Part shown: positions 27,324 to 38,100 of the stretch, piece by piece
How positions within the stretch are numbered: position 1 is the first letter of the stretch
How the letters are laid out: each line of letters starts with the position of its first letter
From: JADGRF01 sp035274465
GTDB taxonomy: Bacteria > Myxococcota_A > Polyangia > Polyangiales > JAFGIB01
Length of the DNA: 64,000 nucleotides
Assembly: GCA_035274465.1 (NCBI GenBank)
Contig: DATEOF010000446.1
Coordinates: forward strand, 1-64,000
Direction: 5' to 3'
Program-made: the position numbers and the translations under genes
The notes under the pieces: generated by a model
Databases searched by the model: none
Told to the model about the DNA's origin: nothing
Seen by the model: the letters and a program-made list of their open reading frames with translations, nothing else

Positions 27324-28253
27324 GTGAAGTTGAGCGAAGTCGATCTGAACCTGCTGGTGATCCTCGACGCCATCATCAGGGAACGCAGCGTGACTGGCGC
27401 CGGCCGGGTCGTGGGGCTGAGCCAGCCCGCCGTGAGCGCGTCGCTGCGCCGGCTGCGCGAGCTACTCGGAGATCCGTTGATCGAGCGCGTCGGCGCCCAG
27501 TCGCGCCTCACGCCGCTGGCGCTCACGCTCGAGGAGCCTCTGCAGCAAATCCTGGCGTCGATCGAGAACGCCCTCAATCGCCGGACCGGCTTCGACCCGA
27601 GCACCAGCCAGCGCATGTTTCGCATCGCCGCGTCGGACGACATCGCCACCGTGTTCCTGCAGCCGCTGCTGCTGCGGCTGCGCAAGCTCGCGCCGCGCAT
27701 CAGCCTGCAGGTCCAGCGGCCGGACAAAGATACGCCGCAGCAGCTGGCAGCCCGGCAGATCGAGCTCGCGATCGAGCCCGAGGACCGCTACCGCAAGCGC
27801 GACTTCGCCTCGCAGCGGCTGTTCACGGACCGCTTGATGGTGGCGATCTGGTCCGGCAATACGGCGGTCGGGGACAGCATCACGCGCGATCAGTTCTTCC
27901 AGCTGGGCCATGTCACGTACTCCATGAAGCCCTACACGTTCACGCTGGCAGATCGCTGCCTCGGCACCTTGGCGCAGAACCTGAACCTGCAGGTGGTGAC
28001 CGACAGCTTCATCTCACTGGCGATGCTGTTGCGTGGCACCGATCTGCTGGCGTTGGTCCCGGAGCGGCTGGCGGTCAAGGTGCAACAGGCCGCGCAGATC
28101 CGGCTGCTGCGCCCACCGTTCAACCTCAGCGAGTTCCACATCTGTATGGCCTGGCCGGCGCTGTTCGAGCAGGACGCCGCTCACGTCTGGCTGCGCAGTG
28201 TGATGGCCGACCTGGGCAAGCACCTCGAACCGGTGCGAGTTGTGTCAGCCTGA
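27324..28253 (+). CDS. LysR-family transcriptional regulator
   Basis: A 309-residue regulator with an N-terminal winged helix (about 4-62; VDLNLLVILDAIIRERSVTGAG, then the recognition helix QPAVSASLRRLRELL) and a periplasmic-binding-like effector domain (from about 95, starting FRIAASDD). The D-L-N-L-L opening is typical of the NodD/LeuO branch. The inducer and targets are unknown; neither neighbour is an obvious biosynthetic gene. Translation starts at GTG 27324. It converges with udgX, the coding regions overlapping by nine bases. Confidence 0.92.
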   Translation: MKLSEVDLNLLVILDAIIRERSVTGAGRVVGLSQPAVSASLRRLRELLGDPLIERVGAQSRLTPLALTLEEPLQQILASIENALNRRTGFDPSTSQRMFRIAASDDIATVFLQPLLLRLRKLAPRISLQVQRPDKDTPQQLAARQIELAIEPEDRYRKRDFASQRLFTDRLMVAIWSGNTAVGDSITRDQFFQLGHVTYSMKPYTFTLADRCLGTLAQNLNLQVVTDSFISLAMLLRGTDLLALVPERLAVKVQQAAQIRLLRPPFNLSEFHICMAWPALFEQDAAHVWLRSVMADLGKHLEPVRVVSA

Positions 28254-28889
28254 CACAAGGCTTTGTGCAAACTTCAGGTCACTCACCAGCTGCTCGAAGG
28301 CTTCGTGGCGCGGCTCGTCCTCCATGCGCAGCAGCGCCGACGGGTGATACGTGACGGTCAGCGTGCCCCACTGAGTCTGAAAGGCGCGCCCGCGGTTCTG
28401 CAGCACGCCGAAACGCGGTCCCATGAGCGATTGGGCCGCGCTCGCCCCCAGACAAGTCACCACGCTCGGAGCGACCGCCCGAAGCTCCGCCTCGAGCCAC
28501 GGCCGGCAAGCGCGCACGACGCGCACGCTCGGCTTCTGGTGCAGGCGACGCTTGCCGCGCCAGACGTAGCTGAAGTGTTTGACCGCATTGGTGATGTATA
28601 CGGACTCGCGCGGCACGTCGGCCTGCTCGAGCGCACGGTCCAGCAGCTTGCCTGCGGGCCCCACGAACGGCCGGCCGCTCAGGTCCTCCTCGTTGCCCGG
28701 CTGCTCGCCGACCAGAAACAGGCGGGCCGTTCGGTTACCGGCGCCAAATACCGTCTGGGTGCCAAGCTCGCCGGCGGGACAGGCCAAACACTGCGCAGCA
28801 GCCTGACGCAGGCGCCGCAGGTCGCGCGTGGCCGGCACGAGCGGAGCGGCGGTCTCGATTTGGTCACCCTTGGCCTTTGCGGCGGTCAT
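28245..28889 (-). CDS. udgX: UdgX-type uracil-DNA glycosylase
   Basis: The 214-residue protein belongs to the iron-sulphur uracil-DNA glycosylases: Cys34 and Cys37 (CLACP) and later cysteines bind the cluster, GEQPGNEED (61-69) activates water in related enzymes, and HPSALLR binds DNA near the C terminus. The loop GKRRLHQKPS with His117 is the hallmark of UdgX. In the characterised mycobacterial protein this histidine forms a covalent bond with the abasic sugar, so the enzyme stays attached to uracil-containing DNA. I expect the same here from the sequence. It diverges from the DUF2855 gene. Confidence 0.9.
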   Translation of the reverse strand: MTAAKAKGDQIETAAPLVPATRDLRRLRQAAAQCLACPAGELGTQTVFGAGNRTARLFLVGEQPGNEEDLSGRPFVGPAGKLLDRALEQADVPRESVYITNAVKHFSYVWRGKRRLHQKPSVRVVRACRPWLEAELRAVAPSVVTCLGASAAQSLMGPRFGVLQNRGRAFQTQWGTLTVTYHPSALLRMEDEPRHEAFEQLVSDLKFAQSLVSG

Positions 28890-28975
28890 GCACGGTTGGT
28901 TGCAACAACCGTTCCCCGCGAACAGGCAGGATCGATTGCAAGGTAAGACCTTTCTGACTATGACGGGTGCAACAC

Positions 28976-30085
28976 ATGACCGTCCTCACCCAACTGCAGA
29001 CTGACAAAAGTGCGCTCGAGCGCACGCGCGTGGTCACGACGCCCCTCACTGCGCTCGCACCCGGCGAGGCGTTGCTCAAGATCGACCGCTTGGCGCTCAC
29101 CTCGAACAACATCACGTACGCTGCCTTCGGCGATGTCCCGCACCTGCGCTACTGGAGCTTCTTTCCGACCGCCGAGGCAGGCTGGGGACACATGCCCGCG
29201 TGGGGCTTCGCCAACGTGGTCACGTCCACCGTGGCCGGGCTCGAAGTGGGAGAGCGCTTCTACGGCTACTGGCCGATCGCCAGCCACTTGGTCGTGCAAC
29301 CCACGCGCGTGGGCGAACGCGGCTTCTACGACGGCACGCCGCACCGTCTCGAGCTGACCTCCGCCTACAACCAGTACCAGCGCATCAGCAGCGACGCCGG
29401 CTACCGAGCAAAGAACGAGAACTATCAGATCCTGCTGCGGCCGCTGTTCATCACCTCGTTCATGCTGGCCGACTTCCTCGAGGACAACGAGTTCTTCGGC
29501 GCGAGGCAGCTGGTGGTGTCCAGTGCGTCGAGCAAGACGGCGTACGGCACGCTGTTTTGTCTGACCAAGCGGATCGATACCGTCGGCATCACCTCGGCCA
29601 GCAACAAGAGCTTCGTCGACAGCCTCGGTTGCTACCAGCGCAGCGTGAGCTACGACGGCGTGGAGTCGCTGGATGCGAGCACGCCCACGCTCTACGTGGA
29701 CTTCTCGGGCGACACCGCGCTACGCGAGCGTGTGCATCGACACTTCGGCGCAGCGCTGGTGCACGACTGCTACGCGGGATCCGCGCAGACGCACGACCAC
29801 CTCAGCAAGAGCAGGGGCGAGCTGCCGGGGCCAAAACCCCAGCCATACTTCGCGCCGTACCAGATCAAGAAGCGCAACGCCGATTGGGGTCCGGCCGAGG
29901 TCACGCGCAAGTTCAACCAAGCTCAGCTGGCGTTCATCGAGAAGGTCAGCGACGCGCACCGACCCTGGATGCAGGTCCAGGAGCACGCGGGTCTCGAAGC
30001 CGCGCAGCAGCTGATCACGGACCTCGTCGCGGGCCGCATCGATCCGAAGCAGGGGCATGTCGTCGTCCTGCCCGATACGCGCTAG
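28976..30085 (+). CDS. DUF2855-family protein
   Basis: A 369-residue cytosolic protein matching the DUF2855 family in length and in segments such as ALTSNNITYAAFGD, WGFANVV, GERFYGYWPIASHL and SSASSKTAYG. The order (a small catalytic-like N-terminal part, then a region resembling a nucleotide-binding fold with SSASSKTA) recalls medium-chain dehydrogenases without zinc ligands. No activity is known for the family to me. The ATG at 28976 is used; an upstream GTG at 28967 is an alternative. The next gene, opgD, starts 52 bases later, so read-through is possible. Confidence 0.85.
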   Translation: MTVLTQLQTDKSALERTRVVTTPLTALAPGEALLKIDRLALTSNNITYAAFGDVPHLRYWSFFPTAEAGWGHMPAWGFANVVTSTVAGLEVGERFYGYWPIASHLVVQPTRVGERGFYDGTPHRLELTSAYNQYQRISSDAGYRAKNENYQILLRPLFITSFMLADFLEDNEFFGARQLVVSSASSKTAYGTLFCLTKRIDTVGITSASNKSFVDSLGCYQRSVSYDGVESLDASTPTLYVDFSGDTALRERVHRHFGAALVHDCYAGSAQTHDHLSKSRGELPGPKPQPYFAPYQIKKRNADWGPAEVTRKFNQAQLAFIEKVSDAHRPWMQVQEHAGLEAAQQLITDLVAGRIDPKQGHVVVLPDTR

Positions 30086-30136
30086 CAGCCGGATTTATTT
30101 GCCTGATCGCGTCCTGGACGCTACACACGACACCTC

Positions 30137-31708
30137 ATGCGCCGGCGCGATTTCATTAAAACGGCGTCCCTGGGGTTGCTCGCGTCCAGTCTCACGCGCG
30201 ATTCGCAGGTATTCGCTCAGAGCAAGCCTGTCGCTTTCGATCAACGCTGGCTCGCGAGTCGCGCTCGGGCGCTCGCAGCCAAGCCTTACGTCAAGCGCTC
30301 GCGCGAGCTTCCGCAGGTACTCCTCGAACGGGACTGGGACGAGTTCCACTTCCGCCCGGAGAACGCGCTGTGGTCGAAGCTCGACTCGCGCTTCGCGGTG
30401 CAGTTCTTTCACCGCTCCAAGCTGTTTCGCGAGCGCATCGATGTGTTCGAAGTCGTCAACGGTCGTGCGACGCCAGTCACCTACGATCCCGCCATGTTCG
30501 ACTACGGGCGCTCGGGTCTTCGCACCGACACGCTTCCGCGTGATCTCGGCTTCGCCGGCCTGCGCCTGACCTGGAACCACGACCCGCGCGACTTCACCTC
30601 GTTCCTCGGCGCGAGCTACTTCCGCGCCGTCGGCGACAACTACCAGTGGGGCCTGTCCGCGCGCGGCCTCGCCGTCAACTCGGGCGTGCCGGGTCGCGCC
30701 GAAGAGTTCCCGACGTTCACTTGCTTCTGGCTCGAGCGACCGGCGCCAGGTGCGGGGACGCTGATCATTCACGCGCTGCTCGAGTCCGAGAGCATCACCG
30801 GCGCGTACCGGTTCGCGATCACGCCAGGCAAGACGCAAGTCATGGACATCGACGCGACGCTCTACCCGCGCAAACCCATCGAGCGGCTCGGCATCGCGCC
30901 CGGGACGAGCATGTTTCAGTGCGGAGAGAACGACAAGCGGATGAACTACGACGTCCGCCCCGAGGTCCATGACTCCGACGGTCTTGCAATGTGGACGGGC
31001 AAAGGCGAGTGGATCTGGCGCCCGCTCACCAATCCAGCCGCGGTCGAGCGGAATGCCTTTGTCGATCAGAACCCCAAGGGCTTCGGTCTCCTGCAACGCG
31101 ATCGCGACTTCGAGAGCTATCAAGACGACCAGATCCTCTATCACCCCAGGCCCGATCTCTGGGTCGAGCCGCGCTCCGACTGGGGCCGCGGCACGGTGCA
31201 ACTCCTCGAGATTCCCACGGTCGACGAGACCTTCGACAATATCGTCTCGTTCTTTTGCCCCGAACAGCCGCCGAAGCCGGGCCAGGAGCTCCGCTACGCG
31301 TACCGGCTGCACTGGGGCCTCCACCCTCCCGTCGTTCCCCAGCTCGCCCGCACGAGCGCCACGCGTCTCGGGCTCGGCGGTCCGGTCGGCAAGCGCAAGC
31401 ACTACGCTTGCCGCTTCGTGGTCGACTTCGCGGCGAGCACTCCGCCGCCGAGCGCTGCGATCGAGCCGGTGGTGCAGGTCTCACGCGGAACCGTCGAGCT
31501 CGCGAGCGCGCGCGTCTTGAAGACTGGCGCGGCCGCCGATCCCACGCGCTATCGCGCGGTCTTCGACGTCGTGCCGCCCGACGACTCGACCCACGAGATC
31601 GAGCTCCGGATGTTCCTGCGTTCGGGCGGGCAACCGCTCACGGAGACCTGGCTCTACCACTGGACTCCGCCTGCTGCGAGCGATCGCAAGCTCCACAATC
31701 CGGAGTGA
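30137..31708 (+). CDS. opgD: Periplasmic glucan biosynthesis protein OpgD/MdoD
   Basis: The 523-residue protein has a twin-arginine signal (MRRRDFIKTASLGLL), as in E. coli OpgD, then the OpgG/OpgD beta-sandwich with conserved pieces such as RYKRSREL-like KPYVKRSREL, FFHRSKLFRE, YFRAVGDNYQWGLSARGLAV and the long C-terminal half containing WIWRPLTNP and YQDDQILYH. OpgD acts on osmoregulated periplasmic beta-1,2-glucans; the E. coli protein has beta-1,2-glucanase activity (family GH186). It is close to GH94, GH3 and transporter genes, which supports a beta-1,2-glucan role. The convergent cyclase gene ends seven bases away. Confidence 0.93.
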   Translation: MRRRDFIKTASLGLLASSLTRDSQVFAQSKPVAFDQRWLASRARALAAKPYVKRSRELPQVLLERDWDEFHFRPENALWSKLDSRFAVQFFHRSKLFRERIDVFEVVNGRATPVTYDPAMFDYGRSGLRTDTLPRDLGFAGLRLTWNHDPRDFTSFLGASYFRAVGDNYQWGLSARGLAVNSGVPGRAEEFPTFTCFWLERPAPGAGTLIIHALLESESITGAYRFAITPGKTQVMDIDATLYPRKPIERLGIAPGTSMFQCGENDKRMNYDVRPEVHDSDGLAMWTGKGEWIWRPLTNPAAVERNAFVDQNPKGFGLLQRDRDFESYQDDQILYHPRPDLWVEPRSDWGRGTVQLLEIPTVDETFDNIVSFFCPEQPPKPGQELRYAYRLHWGLHPPVVPQLARTSATRLGLGGPVGKRKHYACRFVVDFAASTPPPSAAIEPVVQVSRGTVELASARVLKTGAAADPTRYRAVFDVVPPDDSTHEIELRMFLRSGGQPLTETWLYHWTPPAASDRKLHNPE

Positions 31709-31715
31709 TCGGCCG

Positions 31716-34700
31716 CTACGGGCGCAATGAGCGCGTCCAGCCCGCTTCGCTGGCGATTGTCCACTCGAGCTCGCGCTTCAGTCCGAGGCGCTCGAAGATG
31801 GCGCGTGCTTGCCGCCAGAGCTCTGCGCTGGCCCCTGCTTCGCCAGCCTTTCTGAGCGCGTCTGCCCAGGTTCGCAGCGTGCGTGCGCGGGCGGCGTCCA
31901 TGCCGAGTTTCTGAAACTCCTCGAGGCTTTCGCGGAAATACACGGCCGACTCGGGGCTGCAGAGCGCGCCGGCACGCTCTTTGGCGGCGGTGACGGCGCC
32001 GAGCACGCGCAGGGCGACTCCCGAGAATTCCTGGTGTTGAGCTGCCCTGGCGAGCTCGAGCGCTTTGCGTGCTGCCTGCTCGCCCTCGTCCAGCTTGCCG
32101 AGGCCCAGACACGCCTCGGCCAGGTAGCTATAGGTTTCCGGCAGGAAGACTGCGCTGCCGCGCGCTTCGACCATCGCGATCGCCTGAAGCAGCTCCTTGT
32201 GGGCGAGCTCGTGTTCGCCCAGCCTGACTCGGCCGCCTCCGAGATTGGAGAGGAACTGCGTTGCTCCCACGCGAAAGCCCATGCCATGCGCGAGCGTGAA
32301 GGCTTCGAGGAAGCAGTCGACGGCGCGGCGAAAGTCCCCGTCGATCTCGGCCGAGGTTCCAAGGTTGTTGAGCATGCCAGCGACGAGCTGTTGATCTCCC
32401 AGCTCCTGGTAGATGCACTTGGCGCGTTCGAAACACGCGGCGGCTTCGGATGGCCGGCCTTGAATGTCGTGGGCGATGCCCAGCAGTCGCAGGCTGTCGG
32501 CTACACCGCGCTGGTCGAGCTGGCGGCTGCTGATCTGAAGTGCTTCTTCGGCCAAGTCCTGGGTCTTCTTGAGCTCGCCCAGGGCCCAGTGCGCCATGCC
32601 CTTGCGCACGAGGGCGCGGGCTCGTTCCTCTTCGGCGCCGGCGCGCTCGGCCAGGCTCTGCGCGCGCTCGGCGTACTGCAGGGCCTTGGTCGCGTCGCCT
32701 CGACGTTGCTCTGCCGAGGCTCGACCATTCCAGGCCCGCGCCTGTTCGATCGGATCACCCAGCGCTTCGGCCACCGTGCCCATCTTGGCATAAGCTTCCG
32801 CAGCCTCGGCGAATGAGGCCTGCTGCCAACACACCTCGCCCAGGCCCGCGTACAGGGCGAGGCGCTCGCGCTCATCGGCGAGCGGGCCGGTCTCGCGCAG
32901 GCTGAGCGCTTTCTCATAGAAGCCGATCGCCGCGGCCGGCGCCGACGCCGCCTGCGCTTGCCGCCCCGCCCTGCCGTACCATTGCGCCGCCTCGGCGCGT
33001 TCGCCCGCCAGCTCGAAGTGAGAGGCGACCAGGCCGGGGTGCTCGTGGACTCCGTCTGCGCTGCGGGAGATCAGCCATTGCGCGACCTGCGCGTGCAGTG
33101 ACTTTCGGTGCTTGAGCAGAATCGTGTCGTAGGTGACGTCGCGCTGCAGCGCGTGCTTGAACCTGTAGTAGCCACTGTCTCCTTTGGGATTGGGCTCCTT
33201 GCGAAAGATCAACTCGCGTGCGACCAGATCCTGCAGGCAGGCGCTGACCTCGGCCAGGGGCAAGGGCTGTTCGTTGTCGCCATGCAGTTTCGCGACCATC
33301 GCCTCGGAGAAGTCGCGCCCCGCGACCGACCCTCGCTGCAATACGGTGCGTTCTTGTTCGCGCAGGCCATCCAGGCGCACTTGTAGGATCCCGACCAGGG
33401 TCGGCGGCACTTTGACTTGTGGCAAGCGTTCGGCAGCGATGCGCCAGTGGGGCTCACCGGGAAGGATGACCTTCTCGTCGATCAGCACCTTGATCAGTTC
33501 CTCGACATAAAACGGAATGCCCTCCGCCCCTTCGACGATGAGCTCGCGCAGGTCGGGAGGGATCTCCGCTGCTTTTCGCAGGATCTGATCGACCAGCAGC
33601 CGCGTCTCGTCTTCGGTCAACGGCTGCAGGGCGTGGCGCCACTCGGGCCTTCCGAAGTTGGGCCGGTGCTCGAACAGCGACCCGCGCGTGGGACAGAGTA
33701 CGAACAGCGGAAGTGCGGTGCACATCTCGAAGATGTGATCGAAGGCGTCGAGCGTGCCGCTGTCCGCCCAGTGCGCGTCCTCGAGGATCACCACGGCGGG
33801 TTGGGCTCCCTCCGCCCCACCGCGCGTGATGGCCGAGAAGAAGTCCAACAGGTATTGAAACGCGCGATCGCGGATCTGCTGGGCCTGGCCGAGCACCGAG
33901 CGCAGAACGGGGCTCTGCGCGAAGTCGAACCCAAGTAGATGGCCCAAGAACTGAGCCTTCATGATGGCGTCGGGGTCGGCCCTCAGCGCGTCGATGAAAC
34001 CTGCCTGGAACTTCTCGCGCGCCACGTCGGCCGAGTCGGTTTCGAGGATGGCAAACTCAAAGGCAAATAGATCGCGCACGACTCCGAACGGTCTGCCTCG
34101 GGCTTGTTCGCTCGACAGTCCCACGAAGGTACGGACGGCTCGCACGCCGACGTGCTGAGCTTCGAGGCCGAGCCATTGCCGAAACTCGGTCACCAGGCGG
34201 CTTTTGCCCATGCCCGGATCGCCGGCGAGGATCAAGCCACTCAGTTCGCCGGTGCAGGCCGCGCGGTAGGCGTCCTTGACTCGCTGCAGATCATCGGCGC
34301 GTCCGACCAAGGGTGTCTCGACGCCCTCGATGCCCCGGTTGCGAAGCTGCTGCGCGCGCGTACGCACGTGATTGACGCGATAGGTCTGGATGCACTCGGC
34401 CTTGCCCTTGACCTGCAGCGGCTCGAGCGCCTGGACACTGAACATGCCTCGGATATGCCGGTAGGTGTCGTGTGAGATCAGCACCGTGCCGACGCTGGCC
34501 GCGTGCTCGAGCCGGCTTGCGAGATTGACGGTGTCGCCCATCGCGGTGAACTCGCCCTTGGCTCCCACCGCGCCCAACCAAACCAACCCGGTGTTGACGC
34601 CGATCCGCATCTGCAGCTCGCCCACACCGGAAAGCGACGAGCGTAGCTTGGCCAGTTCGTCCTGCATGGCCAACGCGGCACGCACCGCCTGCTCGGGATC

Positions 34701-35051
34701 GTCCTCGCGCAACGCGCGCGCACCCCACAGCGCCATCACCGCATCGCCGATGTGCTTGTCGATCAGGCCGCCGTGCGCGGAAATCACCGCGTCGAGATGC
34801 GTCCAGAGCTTGTCGACGAGATCGCGCAACTCCTCCGGGTCCATCGTCTCGGCCATCGCGGTGAAACCGGAGAGGTCCGCAAACAGCACGGTGACTTGGC
34901 GCCGTTGTTCGGTGACTTCCGCGGGCGCCTTGAGGGCCGACAGTTTCTCGCGCATCGGCGCGAGCGCCGCCTCGACCACGGCGTCGCCGAGGATCGCTCG
35001 CTGCGCGCCGATCGCAGCGATTGCTGCGAGCAGTTGTTCCTCTTCAGTCAC
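31716..35051 (-). CDS. Class III adenylate cyclase fused to AAA ATPase and TPR repeats
   Basis: From GTG 35051, with GAGG six bases upstream, the protein has about 1111 residues. The cyclase domain (about 45-225) has both metal aspartates (VLFADLSGFT and HIGDAVMA), the adenine-selecting lysine in DKHIGD and the MGDTVNLASRL motif with the transition-state Asn and Arg. An ATPase follows (Walker A GDPGMGKS near 255, Walker B VVILEDAHWA near 425), and then roughly 500 residues of TPR repeats. It should make cAMP under control of the ATPase and repeats. It is inserted between opgD and GH94 and transcribed with the latter. A start at 35111 is less likely. Confidence 0.9.
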   Translation of the reverse strand: MTEEEQLLAAIAAIGAQRAILGDAVVEAALAPMREKLSALKAPAEVTEQRRQVTVLFADLSGFTAMAETMDPEELRDLVDKLWTHLDAVISAHGGLIDKHIGDAVMALWGARALREDDPEQAVRAALAMQDELAKLRSSLSGVGELQMRIGVNTGLVWLGAVGAKGEFTAMGDTVNLASRLEHAASVGTVLISHDTYRHIRGMFSVQALEPLQVKGKAECIQTYRVNHVRTRAQQLRNRGIEGVETPLVGRADDLQRVKDAYRAACTGELSGLILAGDPGMGKSRLVTEFRQWLGLEAQHVGVRAVRTFVGLSSEQARGRPFGVVRDLFAFEFAILETDSADVAREKFQAGFIDALRADPDAIMKAQFLGHLLGFDFAQSPVLRSVLGQAQQIRDRAFQYLLDFFSAITRGGAEGAQPAVVILEDAHWADSGTLDAFDHIFEMCTALPLFVLCPTRGSLFEHRPNFGRPEWRHALQPLTEDETRLLVDQILRKAAEIPPDLRELIVEGAEGIPFYVEELIKVLIDEKVILPGEPHWRIAAERLPQVKVPPTLVGILQVRLDGLREQERTVLQRGSVAGRDFSEAMVAKLHGDNEQPLPLAEVSACLQDLVARELIFRKEPNPKGDSGYYRFKHALQRDVTYDTILLKHRKSLHAQVAQWLISRSADGVHEHPGLVASHFELAGERAEAAQWYGRAGRQAQAASAPAAAIGFYEKALSLRETGPLADERERLALYAGLGEVCWQQASFAEAAEAYAKMGTVAEALGDPIEQARAWNGRASAEQRRGDATKALQYAERAQSLAERAGAEEERARALVRKGMAHWALGELKKTQDLAEEALQISSRQLDQRGVADSLRLLGIAHDIQGRPSEAAACFERAKCIYQELGDQQLVAGMLNNLGTSAEIDGDFRRAVDCFLEAFTLAHGMGFRVGATQFLSNLGGGRVRLGEHELAHKELLQAIAMVEARGSAVFLPETYSYLAEACLGLGKLDEGEQAARKALELARAAQHQEFSGVALRVLGAVTAAKERAGALCSPESAVYFRESLEEFQKLGMDAARARTLRTWADALRKAGEAGASAELWRQARAIFERLGLKRELEWTIASEAGWTRSLRP

Positions 35052-35173
35052 GAAATGCCTCAGTTTATCGCAGGAGCGCGCCTCGCCGCGCGGTAGCCAG
35101 CTGCCCGACATGGCCGCTCATGAGAGTCGCGGACGGCCTAAAGCTGCAGCTACCGCAGCGATCGAGGCCGGCG

Positions 35174-38100
35174 CTATACCGTGATCTCCACGGCGTTCTC
35201 GCCGGTCTCGAGCATGGCCGTGAAGCGCTCGAGCGGCAGCACCGCTCCGCCCTGACGATACGGATTGTGCTCGCGATCGAACGCGAGAGGCTTGCCGTTG
35301 ATCGTGATCGCGCTCGGACCGAAGCCCGGCCCGCGGACTCGGTAGATGAAGGTCACCGGGCGACCGCGAAATCGCAGCGCTGCCTCGAGCCCATCGAGGG
35401 AGCGTGCGAGCACGGGATCGAGGATCAAGTTGCCGAACTCGATGCGCAGCCCCAGCAAGTGCGTCTGAACCAGCGCGACGTAGATGCCGGGCCCGCTCGA
35501 GTACACGCGCCAGCCGCCCTTGAGCGACATCTTGCCCTCGATCACCTCGTGATAACGCTCGTCCGCCTCGTAGCGACTTCGGAAGCTGACATCCGAGCTG
35601 CTGTAGTAACAATTCGCTTGGCGTAGATCGCCCTGCGGGACCACCTGCTGGTAGTCCACGGGAATGGCTTGGCGTAGCGCCCGCAGAAAACCCTCGGGCT
35701 TTCCCAGCACAGCCAGGGACTCGGCATAGCGCAGGTGCTCGTGCACGTACATCAGCCCGATCTCGCGGCCAAAATACGTGCTGCTCTCGGCCCGCTGAAA
35801 GATCGTCTGCGTGCCGCCCCGGTAGCGTAACGGTCGGTCCATCAAGCGCGCGCCGTCGGGGCCGTGCAGGTGCTGGTCGATGATCGACAGGTGACGTTCG
35901 GCCTGCTCCTTGCCGAACAGACCGCAGATCACCCCACGATTCATCGGCAGCAGGCTGTAGCGCACACCGGTCTTTGCATCTGCGGGGTGCAAGAGGACGT
36001 CGATGCCGCCGTCGGCGCCCACGAGTCCATAGCCGGCGACCACGCCATCGCGCACCAGGTGGCGCTGGAAGTCCGCAGCGATCCGCCCGGTGATGTCGTG
36101 CAGCTCCCTCGCGCGCTCGCTGTTCCCGGAGCGCTCACAGATCTCCCGGTACTCGGCGAAGGCCTGGTAGCACATCTGCACGGTCCAGCTCGAGATCAGG
36201 CGTCGCGCCAGATCTTTGCTCACGGGTTGCAGCGAGTCGTTCCAATCACCGCCACCGAACTCGACCAACGCCGTGCCGCCCACGAACGAGGCGACGACCA
36301 GCTCGAAAGTGCGATCCACATGCTCACGAAGCGGCCGATCCGCGCCCTCTCCGTCGAACCAAGGCAAGGGCTCGTCGAGGATCGCGAAGTCGCCGCTGAC
36401 CTTGATGTAGCTGCACAACGCGAGGATGCACCAGTAGACCACGTCCCCGTGCGCATCAGGCGCGCGCACTGACCGGTAGCGATCGAACATCCACCACTGC
36501 GGCCAGCCGCCGTCGCGGTTCTGGTGGGAGAACACGCTGCGCAGCACCTGCTTGGCCTCGGCGTATTTCTCCTGGCACAGCAGCAGATCGAGCGGGCCCT
36601 GACAGACATCGCGCGTGCCCCAGGCAGCCCCGCTGAATTGCTCGAGGCCGTAGGGAGTCAAGAGGTGAACGAGCGCGTTCATGCCGTACCAGGGCAAGAT
36701 CTCGCGGATTGCAGCGATGTCTTGCGCGCCGCTCAGGTGGAGCTCCCGACTGAGCTCTCGCCACGCGGCTGCTGCCTCATCGCAGTCCGAACGCCTTTGC
36801 GCATCCGCATCCGCCATGCCGCTCGCGCGGACCGGGCCGGCGACCTCGCCCACGAAGCTCAGACAGAACGCGGAGGTTTCTGCGACCTCGATGACGAACG
36901 GCTCGGCGCCGTGGGTGCTGTACTCGCAGCGCGGATGGTTCACGAGCAGACGAAACTGTGCGCCCGGGAAGTGTCGGTCGAGCATGCTCGCGGCTCGCGG
37001 CCTGGCGATGAATTCATGCGCGGCACCCGCGGCCACCGTCCAGCCATTCGAAGCATCGAACTGGTGCGTGAGCGACAGGCGCACGGGCCGTCCGCGCAGG
37101 ACCTTGACGTCGAGGTCGACCCTCGGCTCGCGAGCGGACGTCCAGGTACACACCTGAAGCAGGCGTGACCCGTGCTTGTAGATCCACCTGCAGTGGTTCA
37201 GCCCGATCTCGAACGCCGAGGGAACGCCCAGCAAGTACTCGCCGTCCTCGAGCTGCAGCAGGATCCGCTGGCCTTCGAGCGCAGGCGTCAGAGGATTGGT
37301 GCAGACCGAGAGCAGCGTGTTGAAGTTGGTGTTGCCCTGCGTGATGTGCGAGTTGAAGACGCCGCAAGCGAACGCAGTCGTCGACATGATGCGATCGTCG
37401 GGCACGTAGCCCGCTCGAGCCTGCAGGATGTGCCCGTGTGGACGCTCGACCCGCAGCTCCTTGGCGCGCAAGACGATGTGCTTCGGGCCATCCGTGAAGA
37501 ACGACAGCAGCTGTCCATCCGCTTGCTCGACGTGGCGCCGCTCGCCGCCGAATAGCTCCGTGAGCTCGGCCGGACTCAGATCTTCGGCAGGTAGCAGCGG
37601 AGCACTCTCGAACCGACTGCGCGCAGGGGATGAATACACGCCCGCAGCAGAGGCGTCGGCAAAGCTGCGCACGAGGTCTGGAAGTCGCTGCAGGTCGGCT
37701 TCGCTCGACGCGAGCGGATGGTCGGGCAGGTACGTGGCCACGAAGCTGCTCGTGTGCGAACCGGCGGGCGCGAGGCTGAACGGCGCTTCCTGGATCGCCA
37801 CCACCGAGGACTCGCCGGAGAGCTCGCCCCCGAGCCCCGGAGCACGCAACGCCTCGGGCTCCGCCGCGGACCGGAAGGTCTTGCCGTAGAACTGCAGGCC
37901 ATCCGTGCTCGCGGCGACGGCTCGTCCCGCACAGGCGATCATCAGCCACGGATTGCCGGCGGCCTCCTTCATGTTCTGACGGCAACACACCACGCAGCCG
38001 CGCTGGGGATCCTCGAACACGCGACGCTCGAGGTACTGGCTCACGTAGTACTCGTTGACCAGGTCCGCACTGATCGCGCGCAGGCCGACGTCCTGCACGT

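Noticed and set aside
35052..35173. Possible promoter between the GH94 and cyclase genes
   Set aside because: No convincing -35/-10 pair is visible; the cyclase may be transcribed with the GH94 gene.
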